A DNA stretch of 64,000 bases from Porphyridium purpureum (taxonomy: Eukaryota; Rhodophyta; Bangiophyceae; Porphyridiales; Porphyridiaceae), in contig VRMN01000001.1 of NCBI GenBank assembly GCA_008690995.1, positions 372,001 to 436,000 on the forward strand, in the 5' to 3' direction. The number at the start of each line of letters is the position of its first letter. The first letter of the stretch is position 1. The position numbers and the translations under genes are program-made. Shown piece by piece: positions 30,882-39,876 of the stretch. The notes below the pieces were generated by a model. The model ran no database searches, was not told the DNA's origin, and was given only the letters and a program-made list of their open reading frames with translations.

Positions 30882-32435
30882 ATGGCGGGCGCACGCGTGA
30901 GACATGATGCGTGCTTTGCTCTGCACGGCACTGCGCTTGGAGCTGGAGTGCGAACTCGCGCACGTGGAGGTAGCGGCGGTGCGCGCGCCGCGTGCATGAT
31001 TCATGCTGCGCCTGGTCGTGGAGGCACATCGGCGGCGCGTGCGGCTGGCGTCGAGCCAACGGATGAGCCGCGCGAGAGAGTGGAGGCGCAGGAAAGCGAG
31101 GTGCGCGATGATGGTCCAGAGCATGGACTTGTGCGAAAGGCGTCGCGCCGGGCGCTCTTGCAGGCGTGTGTGGGCTTGGCCGGCTTGGCTTTAGCGATTC
31201 CTGCAGCCAGCGCATCTGAACAGCGATCCTGGTTTGGATTCAACCGCCTGCTTGAGAATACCAGCACGGACGCGGTTATACGAGCCGACCAGCCCATACT
31301 GAACGTGAAGCTGAATTCAGAGGAGCTTGGTGCCGCTAGGGAGGAATTCCTCAAGACGTCGTTTGTCTATGTGCCTGTCCCACCCTCCGAGCTTCGCGAG
31401 GCGAGCGTCGAAGGGGTGCTTCGCATGCTTTCGACGCAGCCTCGAGCAGTATTTATTGCATGCCACCGTGACTCATTCGTCGACCACGCGATTCAATCTG
31501 CGCTTTTGAGGGAGCTTTCGCTGCGACGCGGCGGTAGTAGTGGCAGTGGCAGTGCACTATCTAAGCGTATCGCGTGCGGTTTGGACGTGTTTCAAAAGCA
31601 GCATCAGCCCGTGCTGGATGCTTACATGCAAGGCACGATCTCCGATGAGGAGCTCATCAAGCAAACACAGTGGAAGCAACGCAACAGTAATGTACCGTTC
31701 GAGTCCTTCCTACCCGTGTTCTGGACGTGCAGAGAGTTTGAGATCCCGCTGGTTGCGCTTTCACCAGACAGTGCAATGTTGGACGCCGTACAGAAGCACG
31801 GCATTAACGGGGTCCCGCTTTCCGTTGCCGAACAGCTCGTTCCGGACCCGAAGGGGTTTTTGGGCATGCTCTTAGAGCCTGATTTTGAAGAGTACCAGAA
31901 CCTGGTGCTGTCCCGGCGATCCTCAGTCGTCGCGCTCCAGAAGGACGTGTCCTTCTCGACGTCCGACGCGCTCATGCAGTGCGTGATAGATGAGGCCATC
32001 GCGGCGGGATGCGTCGAATATTTAAGGACCCATCTGGACCGGACCTTGGTGTGCCTCACTGGCACCGGCCGCGTAAAGTTTGGCATGGGTGTTCCGTACC
32101 GTGCAAACCGGTTATTCAACAGCATGTATCTGAACAGTGTGGGTGGTACTGGATCCGCAAGCGGCTTGATTGAGAGCCAGTTTGTGCAACAACAACAGAA
32201 AGCGAACGCGACAGTGCAAGCGCGCCGCGTTGTCAGTTTAATCTTGAACGCAACGACGGCCGATTCCGGTCGCGACCCTAGGGGCGGTGGCGCCATGCGG
32301 CTGCAGCTCATTGAGGATGCGGCGCCACCCGCTGTTGCGCGGCCATTTGCAGATTATCTGTGGTACTGCAATCAGGTTCCTTCCAAGGTCAAGGCTCGGG
32401 CCGAGCAGTGGAAAAAGGACAAGATGCGGTCGTGA
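30882..32435 (+). CDS. ChaN-like (DUF399) haem-binding-type protein with lumenal Tat signal
   Basis: This 517-residue protein has a bipartite N-terminus. A transit-like Ala/Arg/Gly-rich region is followed by a twin-arginine signal (KASRRALLQACVGLAGLALA) ending in AASASE, as in Tat substrates of the thylakoid lumen. The mature part matches the ChaN/Tiki-like fold: DVFQKQHQPVLDAYMQG, the tryptophan-bearing TQWKQRN block and FEIPLVALSPD. Bacterial ChaN binds haem and is linked to iron uptake. Plant plastid homologues exist with unclear roles. The canonical early His/Asp segment reads IACHRDSF here. The chosen start is the first in-frame ATG. Confidence 0.72.
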   Translation: MAGARVRHDACFALHGTALGAGVRTRARGGSGGARAACMIHAAPGRGGTSAARAAGVEPTDEPRERVEAQESEVRDDGPEHGLVRKASRRALLQACVGLAGLALAIPAASASEQRSWFGFNRLLENTSTDAVIRADQPILNVKLNSEELGAAREEFLKTSFVYVPVPPSELREASVEGVLRMLSTQPRAVFIACHRDSFVDHAIQSALLRELSLRRGGSSGSGSALSKRIACGLDVFQKQHQPVLDAYMQGTISDEELIKQTQWKQRNSNVPFESFLPVFWTCREFEIPLVALSPDSAMLDAVQKHGINGVPLSVAEQLVPDPKGFLGMLLEPDFEEYQNLVLSRRSSVVALQKDVSFSTSDALMQCVIDEAIAAGCVEYLRTHLDRTLVCLTGTGRVKFGMGVPYRANRLFNSMYLNSVGGTGSASGLIESQFVQQQQKANATVQARRVVSLILNATTADSGRDPRGGGAMRLQLIEDAAPPAVARPFADYLWYCNQVPSKVKARAEQWKKDKMRS

Positions 32436-32620
32436 TACAAAATTAAAGTTCGTAATTATGGTATCGCTGTTATGCAAGAGCAGAGTGGAGCCACCTCAAG
32501 CTCGTTGAGCACATATCTCGTAAAGTCAGTACTACGTGAGACCTGAAAGTCGGCTGTGTCAATCATGCATGCGAGCCGATGCGATGACCTTGCTCCGTGC
32601 AGAGTTGTACACTCACGACT

Positions 32621-33574
32621 CTACGTGTTCTCCGCAACTTGCCAGATGTCAGCGAGAAATCCAGCGAGCTGCTTTGCCACCTCGCGGTCGGCTTGGAATT
32701 GCAGCATCTCGTACTCTAAATCCCAGATTGGACTTTGCTGGAATTCGCCCGGACGACTGGACGCTTCATTCGCGGCGGTATCGAGTTCCATTATCAACTG
32801 GGAGCAAGGATTTTCTTGCGGGTCGTCATCTTGGGGTGTCGACACCGCATGGACGTTGAAAGAGTGAGCTAGGCACGCGGCGGTTGCGCGCAACAAAAGT
32901 CTGGTCTCGGAGGGACGCAGCCTAAGCGTGGCCATGTCAATGAGCAGCTGATCACACGGCTGGCCATTCCTTGTGAAAAGCGGATCGCGCAGGCCAGGTA
33001 TATATTTCTGCACAACAATCCACGGCTTTGCGCGCGCATCACACCATTGTCGGAAAGTGTTGAGTGCCGGTGCTCCTTTGCGTTCTTTGCGATACCCGGT
33101 ACCTTTGACCGCGAGAAACCCTTTCTTCTTGGTGGCAAGGTCGTACAGCTTGCGCTCCTCCTCATTCAGCCGGTGGGGAACTGCGCGCGACCCGACTCCG
33201 CGCGTTCCCGCAGCCTTGCCCCGAGAGATCTTGTCCACATCTGACAAGGCCGGTCGCCAAACCAGTTTTTCTTGTGCGCGAAAGTGCAGCAGCGTGCTTA
33301 CTCGCTGCACGACCTGCGTATATTCGGACTGGGCGGTGGAATCCTTTTGGGACCCCTGCTCTGTTACCATCGAAGACTCCATGCGGAACGGCGCACTCTT
33401 AGCTAGTCGACCATTATCATCTCTGATCCTCGGCAAGCACAGAGCGCCTATCACCCATAACGATGGAGGCGTGGAACGACGTCCGAGTGCCCCACAAATG
33501 GCCCTAGCTGGCGCTGCAAGAGCGGCGCCCGACCTGTGTCGGACTACGACAGGACTTGTAAACGAAAGTGCCAT
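32621..33574 (-). CDS. Hypothetical protein, probably plastid-targeted
   Basis: This 317-residue protein is read from the first ATG. The N-terminal 40 residues (MALSFTSPVVVRHRSGAALA...) are Ala/Arg/Ser-rich without acids, as in a transit peptide. The core is basic, with a distinctive block (LNEEERKLYDLATKKKGFLA, WCDARAKPWIVVQKYIPGL), and the C-terminus is acidic/helical. No family is recognised with confidence. It is divergent from kynureninase with 319 bp between starts and convergent with the ChaN-like gene (185 bp). Confidence 0.65.
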   Translation of the reverse strand: MALSFTSPVVVRHRSGAALAAPARAICGALGRRSTPPSLWVIGALCLPRIRDDNGRLAKSAPFRMESSMVTEQGSQKDSTAQSEYTQVVQRVSTLLHFRAQEKLVWRPALSDVDKISRGKAAGTRGVGSRAVPHRLNEEERKLYDLATKKKGFLAVKGTGYRKERKGAPALNTFRQWCDARAKPWIVVQKYIPGLRDPLFTRNGQPCDQLLIDMATLRLRPSETRLLLRATAACLAHSFNVHAVSTPQDDDPQENPCSQLIMELDTAANEASSRPGEFQQSPIWDLEYEMLQFQADREVAKQLAGFLADIWQVAENT

Positions 33575-33893
33575 GCGTCAAGGATCAGGGCCGCACTCTG
33601 CTTATCCGCGAGCACATGAATCAACGAGCACAACTGACTGCTCAATGTACGAACGCTCGAACGCAGCCACTCATGGATGCGCGGAAAATTTCAGCCGCGA
33701 GTTCCAACCTCGTCAATACTGTCTTTCGTGCGCACGATGTCTCTGCTTCCACAGGGCGCACGCGTCCGCGCGTCGTTATGTCGAACTTATCAAAGTAACG
33801 CATGTTTAAAAGAATCGATTTTGATCTCGGCGGTGTCGCCATGCAGGTGTGGAAGGACACGAGACCGCATGAGTCATGCTGGATGGATGAGGG
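33575..33893. promoter_or_regulatory. Divergent promoter, no motif recognised
   Basis: These 319 bp lie between the plastid hypothetical gene and kynureninase. No ACTGTAC copy was found here. Confidence 0.4.
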
Positions 33894-35294
33894 ATGATGT
33901 TCGAGATAAATGGATTCGGAGTGATGGGCGGGGTGGAGGAGTATGACCGGCAGCGCGCGCGGCACTTGGACGCGGATGACCCGTTTGCGGTGTTCCGGAA
34001 CCAGTTTCGGATCCCGACGGCAGAGGACGATCCAGAAGCGCCGTGCGTGTATTTGTGCGGCAACTCGCTGGGCTTGTTAAGCGACAGCGCACAGGACCGG
34101 GTGCACCGGCACCTGGAAAAGTGGGCGCGGCGAGGCGTCGGTGGGCACTTTGGCGGCACCGACGCATGGGTGGACATTGAGAATGGAACGTCCCAGTCGC
34201 AGGCCAGCATGGATCTCGTGGGCGCGCGTTTCAGCCACGAGGTCGTCTACATGAACTCGCTGACTGTCAATTTGCACCTTCTCATGACCGCGTTTTATCG
34301 CCCGCGCGGCACCAGGACCAAAATTCTCATCGAAGACAAGGCGTTTCCCAGCGACTGCCACGCCGTGTTCACGCATCTCGCCTCGCGAGGATTTACTGAT
34401 CCGGCCGCGCACACCATTGTGGTGAAGCCGCGCCCAGAAGAGTACGTGCTGAGGAAAGAGGACATCATCGAAGCCATTGTGGCGAATCGCGACGAGCTCG
34501 CGCTCGTCATGCTGCCGGGAGTGCAGTACTACACGGGCCAGGTGCTCCCGATGCAGGACATTGCGGCTGTGTGCAATGAGCTGCGCATCCCATTCGGTCT
34601 GGACTTGGCGCACGCAGTAGGTAACGTGGTGTTGTGCCTGCACGAGTGGGGTGTTGATTTTGGCGTGTGGTGCTCGTACAAGTATCTCAATGGTGGGCCC
34701 GGTGGCGTGGCGGGCGCGTTCATGCACGACAAGCATGCAAACAAGGACGTTTTCGAGCTCCCACGGCTAGGTGGTTGGTGGGGACATGACCCAGAGACCC
34801 GCTTCGAAATGGGCCCCGAGTTTGTACCACGCAAGGGCATTCTCGGCTTCCAGTTGTCGAATCCGCCCGTGCTTGCGCTGGCGCCGCTGCTCGCGTCCCT
34901 GGACGTGTTTGAGGCCGCCGGCGGGGTGTACGCGCTTCGCCAAAAATCGGTGCAGCAGACCGAATTTTTGATCGAGCTTCTGAACAAGTACTTGGCGGGA
35001 GGCGACGGTGCAGGCCACGGCGACGCTGCGCGCGGGTCTCTGTTCCGTATCATCACGCCACTGGACGACGAGGAGGCGCGCGGGTGCCAGATTTCGATTT
35101 TGCTGACGCAGGGCCGTGCGAAGGACATCCACGCGTTGCTGGCGCGCAACGGCGTGGTGTGCGACACGCGCGAGCCCGACGTGCTGCGCGTGGCGCCGGT
35201 GCCGCTGTACAATTCGTTCAGCGACGTGCTCACGTTTGTCGACATGCTCGCGCACGCGTGCCGCGTCGTCTACTCCAAACATGCCCATCACTAA
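33894..35294 (+). CDS. KYNU: Kynureninase
   Basis: This 466-residue PLP enzyme has the fold-type I kynureninase pattern: VYLCGNSLGLLS near residue 45, MNSLTVNLHLLM, the Asp-containing DLAHAVGNV, the PLP Lys in WCSYKYLNGGPGG, and GWWGHDPETRFEM. It cleaves kynurenine and 3-hydroxykynurenine to (3-hydroxy)anthranilate plus alanine. Its presence suggests a tryptophan-to-NAD route in this organism, but no other pathway gene is in the window. No targeting peptide is seen. The ATG at 33894 is the first; Met-2 is also possible. Confidence 0.95.
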   Translation: MMFEINGFGVMGGVEEYDRQRARHLDADDPFAVFRNQFRIPTAEDDPEAPCVYLCGNSLGLLSDSAQDRVHRHLEKWARRGVGGHFGGTDAWVDIENGTSQSQASMDLVGARFSHEVVYMNSLTVNLHLLMTAFYRPRGTRTKILIEDKAFPSDCHAVFTHLASRGFTDPAAHTIVVKPRPEEYVLRKEDIIEAIVANRDELALVMLPGVQYYTGQVLPMQDIAAVCNELRIPFGLDLAHAVGNVVLCLHEWGVDFGVWCSYKYLNGGPGGVAGAFMHDKHANKDVFELPRLGGWWGHDPETRFEMGPEFVPRKGILGFQLSNPPVLALAPLLASLDVFEAAGGVYALRQKSVQQTEFLIELLNKYLAGGDGAGHGDAARGSLFRIITPLDDEEARGCQISILLTQGRAKDIHALLARNGVVCDTREPDVLRVAPVPLYNSFSDVLTFVDMLAHACRVVYSKHAHH

Positions 35295-36654
35295 CCCTCT
35301 CCCTTCCCCTTCCAACCGCACCACCGCACCTCCGCTGTCCACACCATCTCACGGACCCCCATGCCCTTCCGTGCTCCTTCCCGCGCGGCAGCGCCAACCA
35401 ACCAGCCAAGTCCCCATCCATCCATCCATCCATCCATCCATAGTACAGTGCACCTTCCATTACACCGCACGACACTGTACACCCTTGTTCCTGAAAGCAG
35501 TTCCGCTGCCGCGAATCAAATGAACCGTTTAAACCACTAACCGCTCGGTCCCGTATAATCATCCCAAACACGACAGAACGCAAGCGTCCTAACTTCCTAC
35601 CTTGCAATGATCATGCGCGCTCCCCACTGACCGATTGCTTATCGGTTCTGTACGGTTCGGTTCATCTGGCCGTCATTCCACCAACCGTTTACGTCGACCC
35701 GCCGATTTTGTCCAAAGTTGAATCGCGATTCACTGTACACCCCCTTTTTGGGTCCTTTTCGCTTATTGCTTTTGGCCGGCTTTTTATTTTTTTAATAAAC
35801 GGCGAATGAATCCGCACGTGAGGGTGTGTGTGTGTCCCTTTATTCCTCAAAAGTGGATGCAATGGATCGAGCGCTTGACACCGCGAAAAATGAAAGGAAC
35901 GGCCCGATTTTGTGATCGCGGCGCGCATGCGCCTGTGGGAATTCGTATGGGTTCCGACAAAGTGGGGGCGGTGACTAGGAGGGGCCGGGCGGGTTGGAGG
36001 GCGCGCGCACGGCAGAATCGCCGCGCAAAGCCGGCAAGCAAGGTGGCGTTGCGCTGGAGTCGTGTGCGAGCGATGCGCTGCTCACGGAAACGCTCACAAA
36101 CGCACAGCCACACTTGGCGAGACGAGGCGCACACATAAGCACGGCGCTCGTGGCGTGGCCAGGCGATAAGTGACAGCGATAGTGGGAGACAGAGACACAA
36201 ATAGTGAGATAGAGAGACAGGCGTTGTGTGCGAGGAACAGAAGAACAGAAGGACACACGGGCCAGACACGAACAAGGCACAGGTCCGCGGGTTGGTAGTT
36301 TGCGTCTTGCGCCTGGCCACGCCGGAAAAGACCAAGGCGTTAAAGTCAGTCGGCGCGCAGAAGGCAGGTCGGCGCGTTTCTCATCAGGCGGGCGCGCGCG
36401 TCTTGGTACGGACGGTGGCGGAAATCCGCTCGCGCAAGCGCGGTTATTTCCGTGGGTTTGCAGGTGTTTGCAGACCTGGACGAGGCGAGGCGAAGGGCCG
36501 AGGGCACAGCGAGGGGTTCCGGCACGTGCGCTGAGAGAGCGTGTGGCGGGAAAGCGGGGCGCGTGGAGCGGTGGGGCGGCGGTGACAACGAGGAGGCTGG
36601 CGGGGTGGCAACGTAGGCGTTGGGAAAGAGATTGGAGATCCGGGCGGTGCGTGG
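35295..36654. other. Intergenic region with CCAT repeat and promoter motifs
   Basis: No gene is recognised in 1.36 kb. A (CCAT)n microsatellite lies at about 35414-35441. GTACAGT is at 35443, and ACTGTAC is at 35474 and 35732. The last 500 bp are GC-rich with long open frames on both strands that look like composition effects, and may be the leader of the zinc-finger gene. Confidence 0.5.
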
Positions 36655-38709
36655 ATGTATCCCTCGTCGTGGGTGACGGGCGAGGAGGCCCGGTCGCGGC
36701 AGCAGGGAGGGCACGTGCTTGCGTCGCGGGGCGGGCTTGGGCAGGCAAGTCAATCGGTGAATGTGCTTCAATCTCAGTTTCAGCACCATCACCAACATCA
36801 ACAGGAGCTCCCATCACCGTCGTCACAAGCAGACGTTGCGCATGCGCCAAGTGATCGGCAGCGACCAAGTCATACAGGCGTGGTTCAAAAGCATTCGCCT
36901 CTGGTGCGGAGTAGCACTATCCCTGGTCCTGCCGGGCACGTACAGGCACAAGCTCAGAACCCGGCCATAATGACTGCGCAATTTCCATACCTCACGCGTT
37001 TACAAGAAACGAGTGTTGGTTACGGTCAAAGTCACACGGGTGACATCGGCGCTGGCGCCTCGAACCACTCATTGAACGAGTCCTTGTTGGGATATTCGCG
37101 CCCGTTCTCGGAACAGCCGAGCTCGTCCAACCCAAGCAGTGCGGTTTTCTCATCAATAGGCTCGACACCCCCGAACAGCGCCGGCAGGATGCCCGCGGCG
37201 TCCATGGGTCAAATTTCAGGTTCAGGCTACAACGACACACCGCGCAGAAGCCTCTTTCCTACAGATGGCCATCAGATGGCGGGAGGGTCATTGCCGCTTG
37301 CGTCATCATCAAGCATACAACCGCCGCCATCAACAACTCATCAATATGTTCCATACCAACCAAGCCAGGCAGTGCCATATGTGTCCACTGCATCAGCGTC
37401 TGCCAACGGGCCGGGCTTGTTAAGAACCTTGCGGCCGTCTGCAGTGCACTCTCTGGCCCTGGGAGGCAGCAACATCCCAGAACATGACATTCGATTGACG
37501 CGCTCGGCCGACAATTCGCCCTTTTACTTTGAAAGCGCCGCGTACACCCCGTCAACCGAGGGGCTGCTGTCGCCGCTTCCGCTCTACACAAATGACTATG
37601 CGTATGCTTCATCTCAAGGCACCCCGCTGCTACCGTCTGTGGCCGAGCTGCGCATCTCATCTGAGTCGCCTGGGTCTCACCCGCAGAGTAGTATCGGAGG
37701 TATGTACAGCGCTGGACATGCGGTCGCACAAGACGGCTTATTTCGTTCTCGCAACTCGTTCATCCCACTTCGCCATGCACATGGCTTGGGCAGCGGCTTG
37801 CGCGGCGGCATTCAAAAGGATACGGTGGCGGAGCCTCGCTCGCCGTCAAACTCGCGGAGCTCTCCGCATAGTGCTCGCGTTCTGCAGTCGACGCAAGTGA
37901 CGCGTAATTCCCCGCTCCTCAACATCCCGCGCACCGCAACGGCGGTTATGCAGAGCTCTACAGTGGCAAGTGGTGTTCAAGAATCGTCACCTTTCTACTA
38001 CCAGCAGGGTTACCTGAACCAGTCGCTTCACTCTACACACCAGCAGCAGCCGCAGCACCATCAGCAACTGTACGTGACGGAGCAACAGCTACTGCATCAG
38101 CAGCAGTATCAACAGACCCAGTATCTTCAGTCATTTCATGCAACAGAGCAGCAACTACCGCAACAACCGCAAGCAGCCTTGCAGTCTGGGACCGGAATGG
38201 ATCAGAGTGCGAGCAAGGTGAACAGAAATAGCTTTGGTGGGTTAGGAGGTAGTGCAAAGTCCGATATTGATCATGATCACTCGAGCCAACGGAATCACAC
38301 GGAAAGCCCGACGGCAATGGATAAGCCCCGCCGCCGCTGTGCAAGTGGAGGCGGAAGCAAATTTTGTCATGTATGCCGGCATCTCGGTCGGAGCTCCTTT
38401 GTGGTGTGTAGTAACATTGCGCATGGTACCTGTCGCAAGGTGATCTGTGAACGCTGCTTCATTAAGCACGGCTGGCCGTGGGAAGAAGCGCGCGATAACG
38501 CCGCCACATTCGTGTGCTGCCACTGTCGGAATGAGTGTCCACCGCGCGCCAGCTGTCACACGTATAAGGAAGTCAATCGGCGCCGTGTCAAGGACCAGAG
38601 CCGGAAAGTCTTACCTGTCTCCCTCAACAACAACGCCACCGAGCCTGAGAGTCAAGCGCTCAGTGACGACGAGCGAGCGCGTCATATGCAGACTGGTGCA
38701 CCTGTATAA
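36655..38709 (+). CDS. Gln/Ser-rich protein with C-terminal zf-4CXXC_R1 domain
   Basis: In this 684-residue protein, residues 1-560 are low-complexity, rich in Gln, His, Ser and Pro with poly-Q-like blocks near 460-515. The C-terminal domain at about 560-650 has the 4CXXC pattern (FCHVCRH, TCRKVICERCF, CCHCRNECPP) of the zf-4CXXC_R1 family, known from CDCA7/RAM2 and plant relatives that bind DNA or chromatin. It is probably a nuclear regulator. The start ATG is the first in frame. It converges on TrmB with 50 bp between stops. Confidence 0.8.
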   Translation: MYPSSWVTGEEARSRQQGGHVLASRGGLGQASQSVNVLQSQFQHHHQHQQELPSPSSQADVAHAPSDRQRPSHTGVVQKHSPLVRSSTIPGPAGHVQAQAQNPAIMTAQFPYLTRLQETSVGYGQSHTGDIGAGASNHSLNESLLGYSRPFSEQPSSSNPSSAVFSSIGSTPPNSAGRMPAASMGQISGSGYNDTPRRSLFPTDGHQMAGGSLPLASSSSIQPPPSTTHQYVPYQPSQAVPYVSTASASANGPGLLRTLRPSAVHSLALGGSNIPEHDIRLTRSADNSPFYFESAAYTPSTEGLLSPLPLYTNDYAYASSQGTPLLPSVAELRISSESPGSHPQSSIGGMYSAGHAVAQDGLFRSRNSFIPLRHAHGLGSGLRGGIQKDTVAEPRSPSNSRSSPHSARVLQSTQVTRNSPLLNIPRTATAVMQSSTVASGVQESSPFYYQQGYLNQSLHSTHQQQPQHHQQLYVTEQQLLHQQQYQQTQYLQSFHATEQQLPQQPQAALQSGTGMDQSASKVNRNSFGGLGGSAKSDIDHDHSSQRNHTESPTAMDKPRRRCASGGGSKFCHVCRHLGRSSFVVCSNIAHGTCRKVICERCFIKHGWPWEEARDNAATFVCCHCRNECPPRASCHTYKEVNRRRVKDQSRKVLPVSLNNNATEPESQALSDDERARHMQTGAPV

Positions 38710-38759
38710 ATGTAATGCGGATTGCCGCTATGGCATCCATCTGCTCACCACTTCTTCGC

Positions 38760-39629
38760 TTATTTCTCGGCATGCTTGTATAAAACACAACGGTACACGG
38801 GCTCGTTGCGACTCAGGCAGGCACGCTCTCGTTCGGTCTGGATTCCCATGGGCGGGTTTGGCAGCCACTCCGTAGACTGGAGCTCAAATTCAGGCCGCGC
38901 GGCGAAGATGTCGCGCATTTCCGTCGCCACTTCAAGCACATCGGACTGCAGAACAACGCGCCCGCCGGTGCGCAAGTGATGCGCGATCGAGCTGGCGAAC
39001 GCAGCGTTCACCGTGCGGCGCTTGTGATGACGCTTTTTGAATTGCGGATCTGGGTGCAGCACTGAGACTGTTTCTAGCGACTGCCGTGCGAATGGCAATG
39101 CGGCAAGGACTGTGTCCATGTGCACCAGCGCGTTGGCAAACAAGAAATGCACGTTTGTCAGACCCAGCGCCGCTGCCCATTCGTTGGCCTGACCCACGAG
39201 TGGCTCTCTGATCTCGAGGCCCAGAAAATTAATGTGCGGGTAGCGCTGCGCCATTTCCAAGCAGAATCGGCCCTTGGCGCAACCCACATCCACATGGAAC
39301 GGTAGGTCGGGCCGTGCGTAGAATGGCGCCACGGAATCGGCTTCATGCTCGACACCAAGACGCAGAGCGTCCATGTACTTTGGTCTAAATGGATTCACAT
39401 GTTCGCGCACGCGCACTTGCCCCTTGCCATGCATGAGCGCATCCAGCTCTGAGCTGGGCGTAAAAAAAGTCGCTGCGTGCGCGCTTCGTTTGTCGCTTAC
39501 CGGCGCGTTCTCGCCATTTCCTCGGTTTCCATCCGCAGCCGTCATCAAAATTCTTCTCCTGGTACATCGGAGCGGGACGCGCGCCCTTGCAGCGGGCGCA
39601 GAAATACCATGTGCCGACGGTACAAACAT
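38760..39629 (-). CDS. trmB: tRNA (guanine-N7-)-methyltransferase TrmB, plastid type
   Basis: This 289-residue protein starts MFVPSAHGIS and continues with a basic stretch, the early-Phe presequence seen on red algal plastid proteins. The bacterial TrmB domain follows: NPFRPKY, VDVGCAKGRFCLEMAQRYP, FLGLEIRE, and the catalytic/RNA-binding stretch HPDPQFKKRHHKRR (usually HFPDPWPKKRHHKRR). It makes m7G46 in tRNA. An internal Met (MTAADG) could give a second, cytosolic form. The variant HPDPQ in place of FPDPW is noteworthy but keeps the Asp. Confidence 0.88.
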   Translation of the reverse strand: MFVPSAHGISAPAARARVPLRCTRRRILMTAADGNRGNGENAPVSDKRSAHAATFFTPSSELDALMHGKGQVRVREHVNPFRPKYMDALRLGVEHEADSVAPFYARPDLPFHVDVGCAKGRFCLEMAQRYPHINFLGLEIREPLVGQANEWAAALGLTNVHFLFANALVHMDTVLAALPFARQSLETVSVLHPDPQFKKRHHKRRTVNAAFASSIAHHLRTGGRVVLQSDVLEVATEMRDIFAARPEFELQSTEWLPNPPMGIQTERERACLSRNEPVYRCVLYKHAEK

Positions 39630-39876
39630 CTCAACCAAGAAACCCCCCACACACAGACGCAAACAAACACACACCTACCACCGGCACCCCGCGCCACGCC
39701 CGGCGCCACGCCCTCTGGTCCCATTCGGTTCCATCGGCAATAACCAAATTAGCCGATAAACGGATAAACCGGAACGAGCAACCGATAATCCGTTGAGAGG
39801 GCGCTAGACTGGCGAGAGCGGAAGCAGCAGGCAAGTGGGGAAAGGGTGTGAGGGAACACAACAGAGACAGGACACG

